Below, in pieces: positions 13,367 to 20,694 of a stretch of 43,517 bases of DNA. The stretch comes from a virus. Location: positions 1 to 43,517 of IMG/VR virus record IMGVR_UViG_3300032665_000070; one strand, given 5' to 3'. Below the pieces are notes generated by a model, which searched no databases, was not told the origin of the DNA, and was given only the letters and a program-made list of their open reading frames with translations. Numbering within the stretch: position 1 is the first letter of the stretch; every line of letters starts with the position of its first letter. A program made the position numbers and the translations under genes.

Positions 13367-14077
13367 ATGAACTACGAAAATATTGAATTAGAAGCTAAGA
13401 CAGCTGCTGCTGATACTCGCTGGTTTAACGGCACCTCTGAAAGCATCCTCATACGCCTAGACAGACTACAGGACATCCTTGACAGAACAAGAGTCGCGGC
13501 GAGCAACCCCAACACAACTGACCGAGAGCTCGAGCGTTATGCAGGAGTATTGGCAGAGCTTGGTGCAGAAAAAGAACAGCTTGAGAAGCTTGCCTCCGAG
13601 TATGTTGATTTTGATGCTGAAGACTACCTCAATAGTTTGCCTGGTGGAACAATCGCTAAAGAGTACCGCGTCAGCAGTGCTGGTACGAGTGATCTCGGTG
13701 CTGATGATGGCAGCTTACTTTATCGCACGGCTGCATCCATCGAAAATGAATTCGAAGATGCTGACTGGATTAATTTTGTAACTGCGGGTGCTGAAGTCTG
13801 GATCGAAGACCAAAACAATCGCTTGCTGAAGAGCCAATCGAATACTCGTGAAGCAGCTGTGTTCTACGTCGAGAAGAAGACTCTGCCTATCCTTGATTCA
13901 GCAAAGCGTGCATCCATCATTGATAACTTTGTAGACAATGTAGAAATCTGTCGCCGTGCTAAGAATGATGGCAATGAATTCCGTAGTATCAAGAGTGCCG
14001 GTAAGAATAAGCTTGCTGCATCTTTTGTCCAGGATGCGATCGATGATTCATTCGGGAACGACTTGAACTGGCTATAA
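13367..14077 (+). CDS. Helical 236-residue protein
   Basis: An AAGGAA-type site precedes ATG 13367 at some distance. Residues 25-80 form a probable coiled coil (LDRLQDILDRTRVAAS ... AEKEQLEKLASEY). Two Ala-rich motifs (KTAAADTR, YRTAASIENEF) resemble motifs elsewhere in the block. It ends SFGNDLNWL. Unrecognised; a structural role is plausible. Confidence 0.75.
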   Translation: MNYENIELEAKTAAADTRWFNGTSESILIRLDRLQDILDRTRVAASNPNTTDRELERYAGVLAELGAEKEQLEKLASEYVDFDAEDYLNSLPGGTIAKEYRVSSAGTSDLGADDGSLLYRTAASIENEFEDADWINFVTAGAEVWIEDQNNRLLKSQSNTREAAVFYVEKKTLPILDSAKRASIIDNFVDNVEICRRAKNDGNEFRSIKSAGKNKLAASFVQDAIDDSFGNDLNWL

Positions 14078-14080
14078 TTT

Positions 14081-14599
14081 ATGCCTGAAACTTGGAATGG
14101 GTTCAGATTCGTAGGCGCCGTAGAAGACGACACTAGAAAACCAGAATACGAAGAAAATGCTAGTGATTTAATCACTGCTTTAAAAAGGATGCTTGCTGAA
14201 GCGTACGTCCTTTACCACACTATTCATGGGTTTCATTGGAATGTTATTGGCAATGACTTCTATCAATATCATAAATTCTTTGATGAAATTGTAGATGATA
14301 TCTATGAGAACATTGATCCCATTGCAGAAAACATTAGAAAACTTGATGCTAAAGCTCCTTTTGTTATGAGCCAATTGATTGGACTTAGTAGGATTAAAGA
14401 AGTAGGTTATATCGATGATGATTCACAAAAACTTGCTAAACAATTTCTTGATATGAATAACGAGTATATTGATCATATTAAAAAAGCCTTTATTCTTGCT
14501 AATAAAGAAAACCAACAAGGCATAGCAAATTTTATTGCTGAAAGAATAGATGCTCATCAAAAGTGGGCTTGGTTCTTGAAATCATCTACTGAGGGATAA
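14081..14599 (+). CDS. dps: Dps-like mini-ferritin
   Basis: 172 residues. The ferroxidase residues of Dps are all present with near-standard spacing: His52 in FHWNV, His64 in YHKFF, Asp79 and Glu83 in IDPIAEN. A second helix pair follows (about 109-170, ending ERIDAHQKWAWFLKSS). Dps proteins form 12-mers that oxidise Fe(II) with peroxide, and many bind DNA. In a phage this could protect DNA from host oxidative damage or sequester iron. No ribosome site is obvious, so translation may be coupled to the upstream gene four bases away. It overlaps the next gene by one base. Confidence 0.85.
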   Translation: MPETWNGFRFVGAVEDDTRKPEYEENASDLITALKRMLAEAYVLYHTIHGFHWNVIGNDFYQYHKFFDEIVDDIYENIDPIAENIRKLDAKAPFVMSQLIGLSRIKEVGYIDDDSQKLAKQFLDMNNEYIDHIKKAFILANKENQQGIANFIAERIDAHQKWAWFLKSSTEG

Positions 14600-14829
14600 T
14601 GGATTCTACATCTGAGTACATCGGTAAGGTAGTTGCTTTGCTGACTGCTATTTTAAGTGAGCAAGAAAATTTAGCTTATGAAATGGTATTGGAAAGTAAT
14701 CCTATCGAGTTGTTCAGCGCATTGGCCGGAGTACTTTTGAGTGCCTTGGGTAAGTTGGCAACTATAAATGATAAAAAGTTAGAGGACTACCTAAAAGACT
14801 TAGGTATGCTTGCTATTAGATCAGAATGA
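14599..14829 (+). CDS. 76-residue protein, unknown
   Basis: A coupled start (TAATG) after the Dps gene. A moderately hydrophobic helix (ELFSALAGVLLSALGKLA, about 38-55) suggests membrane association or helix packing. No family recognised. Confidence 0.7.
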   Translation: MDSTSEYIGKVVALLTAILSEQENLAYEMVLESNPIELFSALAGVLLSALGKLATINDKKLEDYLKDLGMLAIRSE

Positions 14830-15125
14830 GTATGCAAGAATTACCAGAGGGCATAACGTTTAATAACGTTGAAGCTGACCCCGTTGAGATTGAGTTAGAA
14901 TACGAAGTAATAAATAACACAAAATGCAATGCTTGTGGAGTAACTTTTGAGAGTGTCTTGTTCGATAACTTTGGCAGATATAAAGGCATAATCAAAGTAC
15001 TGCCTAAAAATAGTGTTGTTTGGGAAAATTCTTTACCAAAAGATAAAACACGTTCAATAAAAATATTAGATGATAATCTAGTTATGAAGCTTGACAAACA
15101 CAAAGAAAGGCATAAAAATGATTAG
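14826..15125 (+). CDS. 99-residue protein with CxxC
   Basis: ATGA overlap with the upstream stop. A beta-rich N-terminus is followed by CNACGVTFES (about 36-45), half a zinc ribbon, and a charged C-terminus ending HKERHKND. Unrecognised. Confidence 0.7.
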   Translation: MSMQELPEGITFNNVEADPVEIELEYEVINNTKCNACGVTFESVLFDNFGRYKGIIKVLPKNSVVWENSLPKDKTRSIKILDDNLVMKLDKHKERHKND

Positions 15126-15288
15126 GTATAGTACCCAACCATCCAAAAACGCCGATGTGATTACTAATAGCCCAACATCAGAAATTAAGACCACAAAAGA
15201 TCGTGGCAATCTTAATGGTGCTGATGATGGCAATGACCAATCGATCAGCGCAGTCGAAGACCTTCGGGTTGATGACGATAACGATTAA
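15118..15288 (+). CDS. 56-residue acidic-tailed protein
   Basis: The ATG at 15118 (MIRYSTQPSKNAD) has AAAGG upstream and overlaps the preceding stop by 8 nt. It ends in a run of Asp (DDGND, VDDDND). Probably disordered. Function unknown. Confidence 0.6.
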   Translation: MIRYSTQPSKNADVITNSPTSEIKTTKDRGNLNGADDGNDQSISAVEDLRVDDDND

Positions 15289-15296
15289 GGAAAAGC

Positions 15297-16925
15297 GTGT
15301 CCTCTAATAAAAGAGAGCAAGACCCCGCAACACACATTGTTATTCCAGATACTCAAGCCAAGAATGGTGTCCCAACTGATCACCTTACTTGGATCGGTAA
15401 TTACATTGTAGAAGAGTTCCATAACCAAGATGTAAAGATAATTCATCTTGGTGACCATGCTGACATGCCAGCCCTTTCAATGTACGACAAGGGTAAGAAG
15501 AGCATGGAAGGCCGCAGAGTAAAAGCAGACATCGAAGCTGCTAATGAGCACTGGCATATTCTTAATCAGCCTCTTTATGATTATAACGAGACCAAACGCA
15601 AGAGTAAGCACGCAATCTGGAACCCTGAGCGTCATATCCTACTTGGGAACCACGAAGATCGAATCAATCGTGCTACTGAAATGGATGCTCAGATCGATGG
15701 TTTGTTTAGCACTGATGATCTTGACTATGCTAAGAGCGGTTGGAGAGTTAGCCCATTCAAGAAGATTCTATGGTTGGATGGAGTAGCTTATAGCCATTTC
15801 TTCTATAACCATATGACGGGTATCCCATACGGTGGCAACATCGATACTCGATTAAAGACTATTGGCCATTCATTCACTATGGGTCACCAACAGACATTCT
15901 TGTATGGTATGCGCTATGTCAATGACAGTGTTGAACCATACTCACAGCATGGTCTTGTTGCTGGTGCTTGTTTAACATTAGATCATAAAGTCCTTACTGC
16001 TGACTTGCGGTACATACCAATCGGTGATTTGCAAGTCGGTGATCAATTGGTTAGCTTCGATGAACATGTTACTGATAAAAGATCGCGTAGATTTAAGACA
16101 GGAACAGTTCTTGCCCTTAAGCCAGAAGAGCAAGAAGTCTTTGAAGTTACTATGGATGATGGTAAAACATTCAAAGCAACTGCTGATCACTTATGGCTTA
16201 CCCGATGCGGTGGCCAAACTTCTGTAAAAGAAGGTGCTGCCTACCAATGGAGAACAACTAATTCTTTAAGAGTTGGTACAAAGATGGCAAAGCCGCTTGA
16301 CTATTGGGAAGAAGATAAGTCCTATGATGGCGGGTACCTTGCTGGTATTCTTGATGGTGAAGGCTGCTATTATAAGAGAGAAACAACTGGCGGCGTTGTT
16401 GGTCAGCTGACGATTGCCCAAAAACCAGGTTATGTTCTTGATAAAATTAGATGCATTCTTTTAGATAAATATGGGATTAATACAACGAGTGACTTGAACA
16501 ATCGTGGAGTCGTGTCTTTACGATTAAAGGGCGGTCTTGTAAAAATTGCCAAGGCTTTGGGTGAACTTAGACCTGTTAGGTTACTGCCAAAATTTAAGCC
16601 AGAAGATCTTGGCACCATGACTATATCTAAAAAAAATGCGCCTAAGGTTGTCTCAATCAAATCAGCTGGCGTTCAAACTATCATGAGAATTGATATCGAT
16701 GCTAAAACTATGATTGTTGAGGGTTACGCTCATCATAATTGTTACCTGCATGACGAAGATTATAAGGGCCCACAAGGCAATGCTCACTTTAGAGGCATCG
16801 TCGTGAAGCATGGTGTTCGTAACGGTAGTTATGATATCCAACAGATCTCACTTGATTTTTTGTGCCGTAGGTATGAAGGCATGAGTCTAGAACGGTTTAA
16901 AAAGCTCAAGTACCCGCTTATGTAG
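15297..16925 (+). CDS. Intein-containing calcineurin-like metallophosphoesterase
   Basis: 542 codons from GTG 15297, preceded by AAGGA. The exteins form a metallophosphoesterase: IPDTQ (Asp18), GDHAD (52-56), GNHED (117-121) and GHSFTMGHQQ before the insertion. The usual DxH is DxQ here, a known variation in phage relatives. Residues 225-481 are an intein. Splicing would leave a 285-residue enzyme joined as ...VAGA-CYLHDED.... The family hydrolyses phosphomonoesters, diesters or nucleic-acid ends; phage members are mostly uncharacterised. The insertion lies beside conserved active-site sequence, as inteins usually do. Confidence 0.85.
   Translation: MSSNKREQDPATHIVIPDTQAKNGVPTDHLTWIGNYIVEEFHNQDVKIIHLGDHADMPALSMYDKGKKSMEGRRVKADIEAANEHWHILNQPLYDYNETKRKSKHAIWNPERHILLGNHEDRINRATEMDAQIDGLFSTDDLDYAKSGWRVSPFKKILWLDGVAYSHFFYNHMTGIPYGGNIDTRLKTIGHSFTMGHQQTFLYGMRYVNDSVEPYSQHGLVAGACLTLDHKVLTADLRYIPIGDLQVGDQLVSFDEHVTDKRSRRFKTGTVLALKPEEQEVFEVTMDDGKTFKATADHLWLTRCGGQTSVKEGAAYQWRTTNSLRVGTKMAKPLDYWEEDKSYDGGYLAGILDGEGCYYKRETTGGVVGQLTIAQKPGYVLDKIRCILLDKYGINTTSDLNNRGVVSLRLKGGLVKIAKALGELRPVRLLPKFKPEDLGTMTISKKNAPKVVSIKSAGVQTIMRIDIDAKTMIVEGYAHHNCYLHDEDYKGPQGNAHFRGIVVKHGVRNGSYDIQQISLDFLCRRYEGMSLERFKKLKYPLM
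15969..16739 (+). mobile_element. Intein in metallophosphoesterase, one visible LAGLIDADG motif
   Basis: 257 residues, from Cys1 (CLTLDHKVLTADL) to a terminal HHN followed by extein Cys. Block B reads ATADH. The endonuclease region has one clear motif, YLAGILDGEGC. A second motif is not obvious, so the endonuclease may be reduced or inactive, whereas the splicing residues (Cys1, TxxH, His-Asn, Cys+1) are intact. Confidence 0.88.
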
Positions 16926-16928
16926 TAT

Positions 16929-18020
16929 ATGGATAAACTAAAATCTACCCGAAAGAACTTTCGTTGCGTATTCAATAATTATGTGACAGAGTTCAACAAG
17001 GATAGCATTATCCAATCAGTTATCTCACAATTTCAAGGCTATTTTGCTGACCCAGAAGTCACGTTACATGATGAAGGTTTTATCATAACTCTAACCTTGG
17101 GCGATAGTTTATCCGCTACTATGGCAAGAGACAAAATCTTATGGAATAGTTTTATCGAAAGCGTTACTGCTCAAGATATTATACGAAAGATACAGATTCT
17201 ACGTTTACCAAAGGCAGGCCTTATGGATTTTGGTGAGCGTGTAACTGGAGCCGGTAGTGTAGGCGGGTTTGGTCCAGAAGTTGATCCTATGACTGGTGAT
17301 ACTGGTGTCAATGAGAAATTGAACAATCCAAGAACTACAAAGCCACCGAAGTACCAAATCGATGGTGAACCAGATGATCCATTGGGGCACTTTGCAAGCA
17401 TTCGTTTAGCTGACCCCACCGATCTCCCATCTGAAGACCAAACCTTTGTCCAGGGGTTGACGCCAGAAGGCCTTGATAGCAAATCAACAGTCCTTCAAGA
17501 TGAACCAGGAGACTCATTGGAATCTGGTAAAAGACAAGTACCACGTGTATTCAACGCTGGTTTCAAAAGACTGTCATTCGAAAGCGACATGGCTGGTTCA
17601 TTTACTTTAACACAACCTAATGGTTTTCAAAGTGTAAATGATTCTCCCCGTGATGGTGGGCTGCATGAAGAAGCAGGCGCTGCGACCGGTATTGGTGGTG
17701 GAGCTCCTATTAGCGGTGCTAGCTGGTATGTAACTCAGCCTGGGAACGAACAAGGCACTGATCTTGGAACTGAGCGAAACCGTGGTGATGCTTCAAGCGC
17801 ACCATTCGGGAATATATCTGCTAGCAACACCACAAAAGCAGAAGAATATTCATCAGATGAGCTTGACCCAACCCACAATATTAGAGGTGAATATGGTTCC
17901 ACCCTTGATGTCCTAGGTGTTGGTGATGACCCAATTGGTGGTGCATCTTATGGTTCTCTGTACTTTGGTTTAAACGAATTTTATGATTATGAAGGTGATG
18001 TAGATGACTACGACATATAA
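16929..18020 (+). CDS. 363-residue probable virion-associated protein
   Basis: The N-terminal 90 residues look folded (FNKDSIIQSVISQFQGYF, then a beta-rich stretch). The rest is Gly/Pro/Ser/Asp-rich and probably disordered, with GLNEFYDYEGDVDDYDI at the end. Motifs like HFASIRLADP recur in neighbours. The start lies just after the phosphoesterase stop without a clear ribosome site. Unknown function; low-complexity composition resembles scaffold or tether proteins. Confidence 0.7.
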   Translation: MDKLKSTRKNFRCVFNNYVTEFNKDSIIQSVISQFQGYFADPEVTLHDEGFIITLTLGDSLSATMARDKILWNSFIESVTAQDIIRKIQILRLPKAGLMDFGERVTGAGSVGGFGPEVDPMTGDTGVNEKLNNPRTTKPPKYQIDGEPDDPLGHFASIRLADPTDLPSEDQTFVQGLTPEGLDSKSTVLQDEPGDSLESGKRQVPRVFNAGFKRLSFESDMAGSFTLTQPNGFQSVNDSPRDGGLHEEAGAATGIGGGAPISGASWYVTQPGNEQGTDLGTERNRGDASSAPFGNISASNTTKAEEYSSDELDPTHNIRGEYGSTLDVLGVGDDPIGGASYGSLYFGLNEFYDYEGDVDDYDI

Positions 18021-18549
18021 AGTGTATGCCGCCGGAGAAGACTCCCCAAAGTATGTTCCTGGAGATTTCCTTCTCGTTTCTACAGTTGGTGTCTTGGCTA
18101 AGCTTATTAGATTTGGACAATTTATCCGTTACCACGGTAGAATGAAGCCTTTCTCTCATTGGAACCATGCGGCAATGGTGGTTGATGAGGATGGCACTCT
18201 CATAGAAGCAGTAGGGCGTGGTGTCGTATATGGGCACGTAAGCGAATATAAGAACGTAGAATATTACTACGTCAGTACAAAGCTGAATAAGCAAAGTAGA
18301 GATCAAGTCATAGCAGCATGCAAAAGTTTCTTGAAAGATAAGTATGGTTGGTTTACCATAGCTTCTATCGCTCTAGAACTTATTACAGGTATAAAATTTG
18401 AATTCTCACAAAATAATCGAATGATTTGCAGCGCAGTTGTCGCACAATCACTTTGGGCTGGTGGAGTCATATTTGATTCAAATCCTTATCAAATGATGCC
18501 AGCAGATTTGGCAGCTTCTTTCGATATTTTATGCAAAACACTGATTTAG
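18004..18549 (+). CDS. Permuted NlpC/P60 (YiiX/LRAT-like) cysteine hydrolase
   Basis: 181 residues, overlapping the upstream gene by 17 nt. WNHAAMVV (His55) comes before RMICSAVVAQSL (Cys142), the reversed His-then-Cys order of circularly permuted papain folds. Family members cleave peptide or ester bonds in the cell wall or in lipids. Residues 8-11 read YAAGE, one of three N-terminal AAGE sites in the window. It lies two genes before a holin-like protein, so a lysis or wall-entry role is possible. Confidence 0.75.
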   Translation: MTTTYKVYAAGEDSPKYVPGDFLLVSTVGVLAKLIRFGQFIRYHGRMKPFSHWNHAAMVVDEDGTLIEAVGRGVVYGHVSEYKNVEYYYVSTKLNKQSRDQVIAACKSFLKDKYGWFTIASIALELITGIKFEFSQNNRMICSAVVAQSLWAGGVIFDSNPYQMMPADLAASFDILCKTLI

Positions 18550-18557
18550 TGATAGAA

Positions 18558-18592
18558 TTGACTTTTTGACTTTTTGATCATAATGTTATATT
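18558..18592 (+). promoter_or_regulatory. Promoter of a probable leaderless transcript
   Basis: TTGACT (18558-18563), 17-nt spacer, TAATGT (18581-18586). The expected start of transcription, about 7 nt on, is the A of ATG 18593. A second pair, TTGACT (18566) with TATATT (18587), has a 15-nt spacer and would start inside the gene. No ribosome site fits before the ATG. Confidence 0.6.
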
Positions 18593-18763
18593 ATGAAAAA
18601 AGTAACGATTGTTATTAGTTATGATGCTATGAACGCACAAAGCGATGAGCTCGCAAGCCAAGAAATCAGTGAAACTATTGCTGGACTTATGAATAGTTTG
18701 CGAACCCAAGTTAATGGCGTACAAGTATCTGTCAAATTTCAAAACAATAATAAGGAGAAGTAA
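18593..18763 (+). CDS. 56-residue protein, probable leaderless gene
   Basis: ATG 18593 to TAA 18763, starting MKKVTIVISYDAMNAQSDE and ending FQNNNKEK. It is alpha/beta-like with a leading strand. The promoter lies directly against the ATG. Its last codons contain the AAGGAG that serves the next gene. It is short and unrecognised, but the context supports expression. Confidence 0.65.
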   Translation: MKKVTIVISYDAMNAQSDELASQEISETIAGLMNSLRTQVNGVQVSVKFQNNNKEK

Positions 18764-19108
18764 ATGAATACTGTAGAACAGAATTATATCCGTAATGTTG
18801 TACGTACAGGAGTACCTCTTGCTGTAGGCGCAGTTGTAACATGGTTGACGAGCAAGGGTATTAACCTTAACGCTGGCCAGTTCGCTGCGCTTACGCCCGT
18901 ATTTGGTACTGTGTACTATGCTGTCATCCGATTCTTGGAGACAAAGTTCCCCAAGCTTTCTTGGCTGCTTGGTGCATTGCCTGCCGAGGCTACGACTGAT
19001 GTAACCCCAACACCAGTTCCCGTATTGCCTCCTCTGGTGCCGGTGGTCCCTACGCCTGCTCCTGCTCCTGCAGCAGCTGCTAAGAAGCCTACGCCTAAGA
19101 AGAAGTAA
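18764..19108 (+). CDS. Holin-like membrane protein with Pro/Ala/Lys tail
   Basis: 114 residues after AAGGAG. Hydrophobic segments at about 16-30 and 38-58, an amphipathic SWLLGALP stretch, then a Pro/Val/Ala-rich stalk (70-105) and a KKPTPKKK end. This arrangement is common for actinophage holins or other small membrane-anchored virion proteins. With the hydrolase at 18004 it could form a lysis pair, but membrane topology alone does not prove holin activity. Confidence 0.65.
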   Translation: MNTVEQNYIRNVVRTGVPLAVGAVVTWLTSKGINLNAGQFAALTPVFGTVYYAVIRFLETKFPKLSWLLGALPAEATTDVTPTPVPVLPPLVPVVPTPAPAPAAAAKKPTPKKK

Positions 19109-19118
19109 CTTTTAAAGG

Positions 19119-19190
19119 TTAGAACTATCCCTGCACCGAGCAGATAGCTAACCCAACGTTGCAGAGTACGTCCTCGGGTTTGGCGTACTC
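19119..19190 (+). other. Two hairpins between the holin-like gene and tRNA-Asp
   Basis: GGTTAG/CTAACC (near 19119-19153) and the perfect 7-bp GAGTACG/CGTACTC (19164-19190). They may end the upstream message or present the tRNA 5' end for processing. No T-run follows. Confidence 0.4.
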
Positions 19191-19194
19191 ACTT

Positions 19195-19268
19195 GGTCCG
19201 TTAGCTCAGGTGGTTAGAGCATTAGCTTGTCAAGCTAAGGGTCATGGGTTCGAGCCCCATACGGATCG
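19195..19268 (+). tRNA. tRNA-Asp (GTC)
   Basis: Full cloverleaf: acceptor GGTCCGT/ACGGATC (one G-U), D stem GCTC/GAGC, anticodon stem TTAGC/GCTAA with loop TTGTCAA, T stem ATGGG/CCCAT with TTCGAGC, discriminator G. No CCA is encoded. The next gene starts two bases later, so 3' processing would leave it almost leaderless. Confidence 0.93.
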
Positions 19269-19270
19269 CT

Positions 19271-19852
19271 ATGGAAACATTACAAAGCATATTAGAAAAT
19301 AACTTTTATATGACGTGGGAATCAGAACCCGGTATAGGCACTGATAAAGGTGGTTATATTGGAGAACATGATTATGTAAAAGGATTTTATGAGCAAGAGT
19401 TCGTTAGATATCAAGACAAAGATGTTACTTTGTTAGAGATTGGTATCTTTGGTGGTGCTTCGCTCGACCTATGGAGCCGTTACTTTACAAAAGCTCAAAT
19501 CACTGGGATTGATGTTGCCGATAACATTGATTCTAAGTATCGGAACCTTGACCGAGTTACTCACATAATCAACGATGCTTATGACCAAAATTTTAGTGAT
19601 ACTCTGCCAAATTTTGATATTGTTATTGATGATGGTCCACATACTTTAGACAGCATGCTTAAGTGCATTGATTTATATCTTCCTAAAGTTAATGATGGTG
19701 GTGTATTTATCATTGAAGACGTACAAGATACTTCTTGGTTCACTGTTCTGACTGATAGAGTCCCTGAAGAACTTAAATCTAACATCCAATATTTAGACAT
19801 AAGAGAGAACAAAGGCCGTTGGGACGACCTTATGTTCATTATCCGTAAGTAG
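19271..19852 (+). CDS. SAM-dependent methyltransferase, sugar O-methyltransferase type
   Basis: 193 residues from ATG 19271, two bases after the tRNA. LEIGIFGGASLDLW (55-68) is the SAM-binding loop, GIDV (79-82) the acidic ribose-contacting strand, and IDDGPHTLDSM (119-129) and FIIEDVQD match TylF/MycF-like and rhamnosyl O-methyltransferases that methylate sugar hydroxyls. It opens the sugar cassette, suggesting that it caps the transferred sugar. There is no ribosome site. Confidence 0.8.
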   Translation: METLQSILENNFYMTWESEPGIGTDKGGYIGEHDYVKGFYEQEFVRYQDKDVTLLEIGIFGGASLDLWSRYFTKAQITGIDVADNIDSKYRNLDRVTHIINDAYDQNFSDTLPNFDIVIDDGPHTLDSMLKCIDLYLPKVNDGGVFIIEDVQDTSWFTVLTDRVPEELKSNIQYLDIRENKGRWDDLMFIIRK

Positions 19853-19857
19853 TATCA

Positions 19858-20694
19858 ATGGGACCAAAGATTTTAATTACAGGTAGTGAAGGCTTCATGG
19901 GTCAGCACCTAATGAATAAGTTCCCAGGCTCACGTGGTATGGACAAGAAGTCCGGTGAATCAACTTCAGATTTTGCTCTACTCAGCCAGATTTGCATTGA
20001 TTATAAACCCGATATGATTGTTCATTTGGGCGCAAATTGCTCAAGCCAAATTTCATTGAGACAACCAGACCTTGATTTCTATGATAACGTAGTAGGAACT
20101 TTTAATGTATGCGAAATTTCTCGTATTTTTAAAATTCCTGTGATTTTTAATTCAACCATGAAGGTATACCCTGGTGAAGATGGGATTGTTCCACCGTATG
20201 GTGTATCGAAGCAAGTTGGTGAAGATTACTTAAGAATGTATCATGAGGTCTATGGTACCAATTATGTAATCAATCGCCCCTCAAGCGTATATGGGCCACT
20301 CCAGGATGGTTCTGAAGACGGTGGCTGGTTCACTTGGTTTATTGATGCTGCTGTTAACAACAAGCAGATTACTCTGTTCGGAGATGGTTCTCAGAGCCGT
20401 GACGTTCTATATATTGATGACTGCATTGATATGCTTGCAGACCAGGTCAACAACTTTGATTTGTACAAGAATCAAGACTACGACTGGGGTGGTGGCAGAG
20501 AGAACTTAGTATCTCTTAACGAGTTACTCGGCGTACTCGATTACCACAACACTGTTGAAGCTCCAAGACTTCCTGGTGATGTTATGGAGTTTGTAACAGA
20601 CAATACAAAAGCATCATCTATTAACAATTGGGCACCAAAGGTTCACTGGACCGAAGGACTTGAAAGAACACGCGCATGGCTAAAATCATTGTAG
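19858..20694 (+). CDS. NAD-dependent sugar epimerase/dehydratase (extended SDR)
   Basis: 278 residues. GSEGFMG (9-15) is the Rossmann GxxGxxG, with ST (99-100) and YGVSK (Tyr114, Lys118) the catalytic set. NRPSSVYGP and RDVLYIDD are typical of nucleotide-sugar 4-epimerases/dehydratases. It probably prepares the nucleotide sugar for the next enzyme, for example a UDP-pentose 4-epimerase step, though substrate choice cannot be read from sequence. It overlaps the next gene by 19 nt. Confidence 0.85.
   Translation: MGPKILITGSEGFMGQHLMNKFPGSRGMDKKSGESTSDFALLSQICIDYKPDMIVHLGANCSSQISLRQPDLDFYDNVVGTFNVCEISRIFKIPVIFNSTMKVYPGEDGIVPPYGVSKQVGEDYLRMYHEVYGTNYVINRPSSVYGPLQDGSEDGGWFTWFIDAAVNNKQITLFGDGSQSRDVLYIDDCIDMLADQVNNFDLYKNQDYDWGGGRENLVSLNELLGVLDYHNTVEAPRLPGDVMEFVTDNTKASSINNWAPKVHWTEGLERTRAWLKSL

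Noticed and set aside
19119-19190. A second tRNA before tRNA-Asp
   Set aside because: Hairpins are present, but no T arm (TTC) or anticodon arm fits a cloverleaf.
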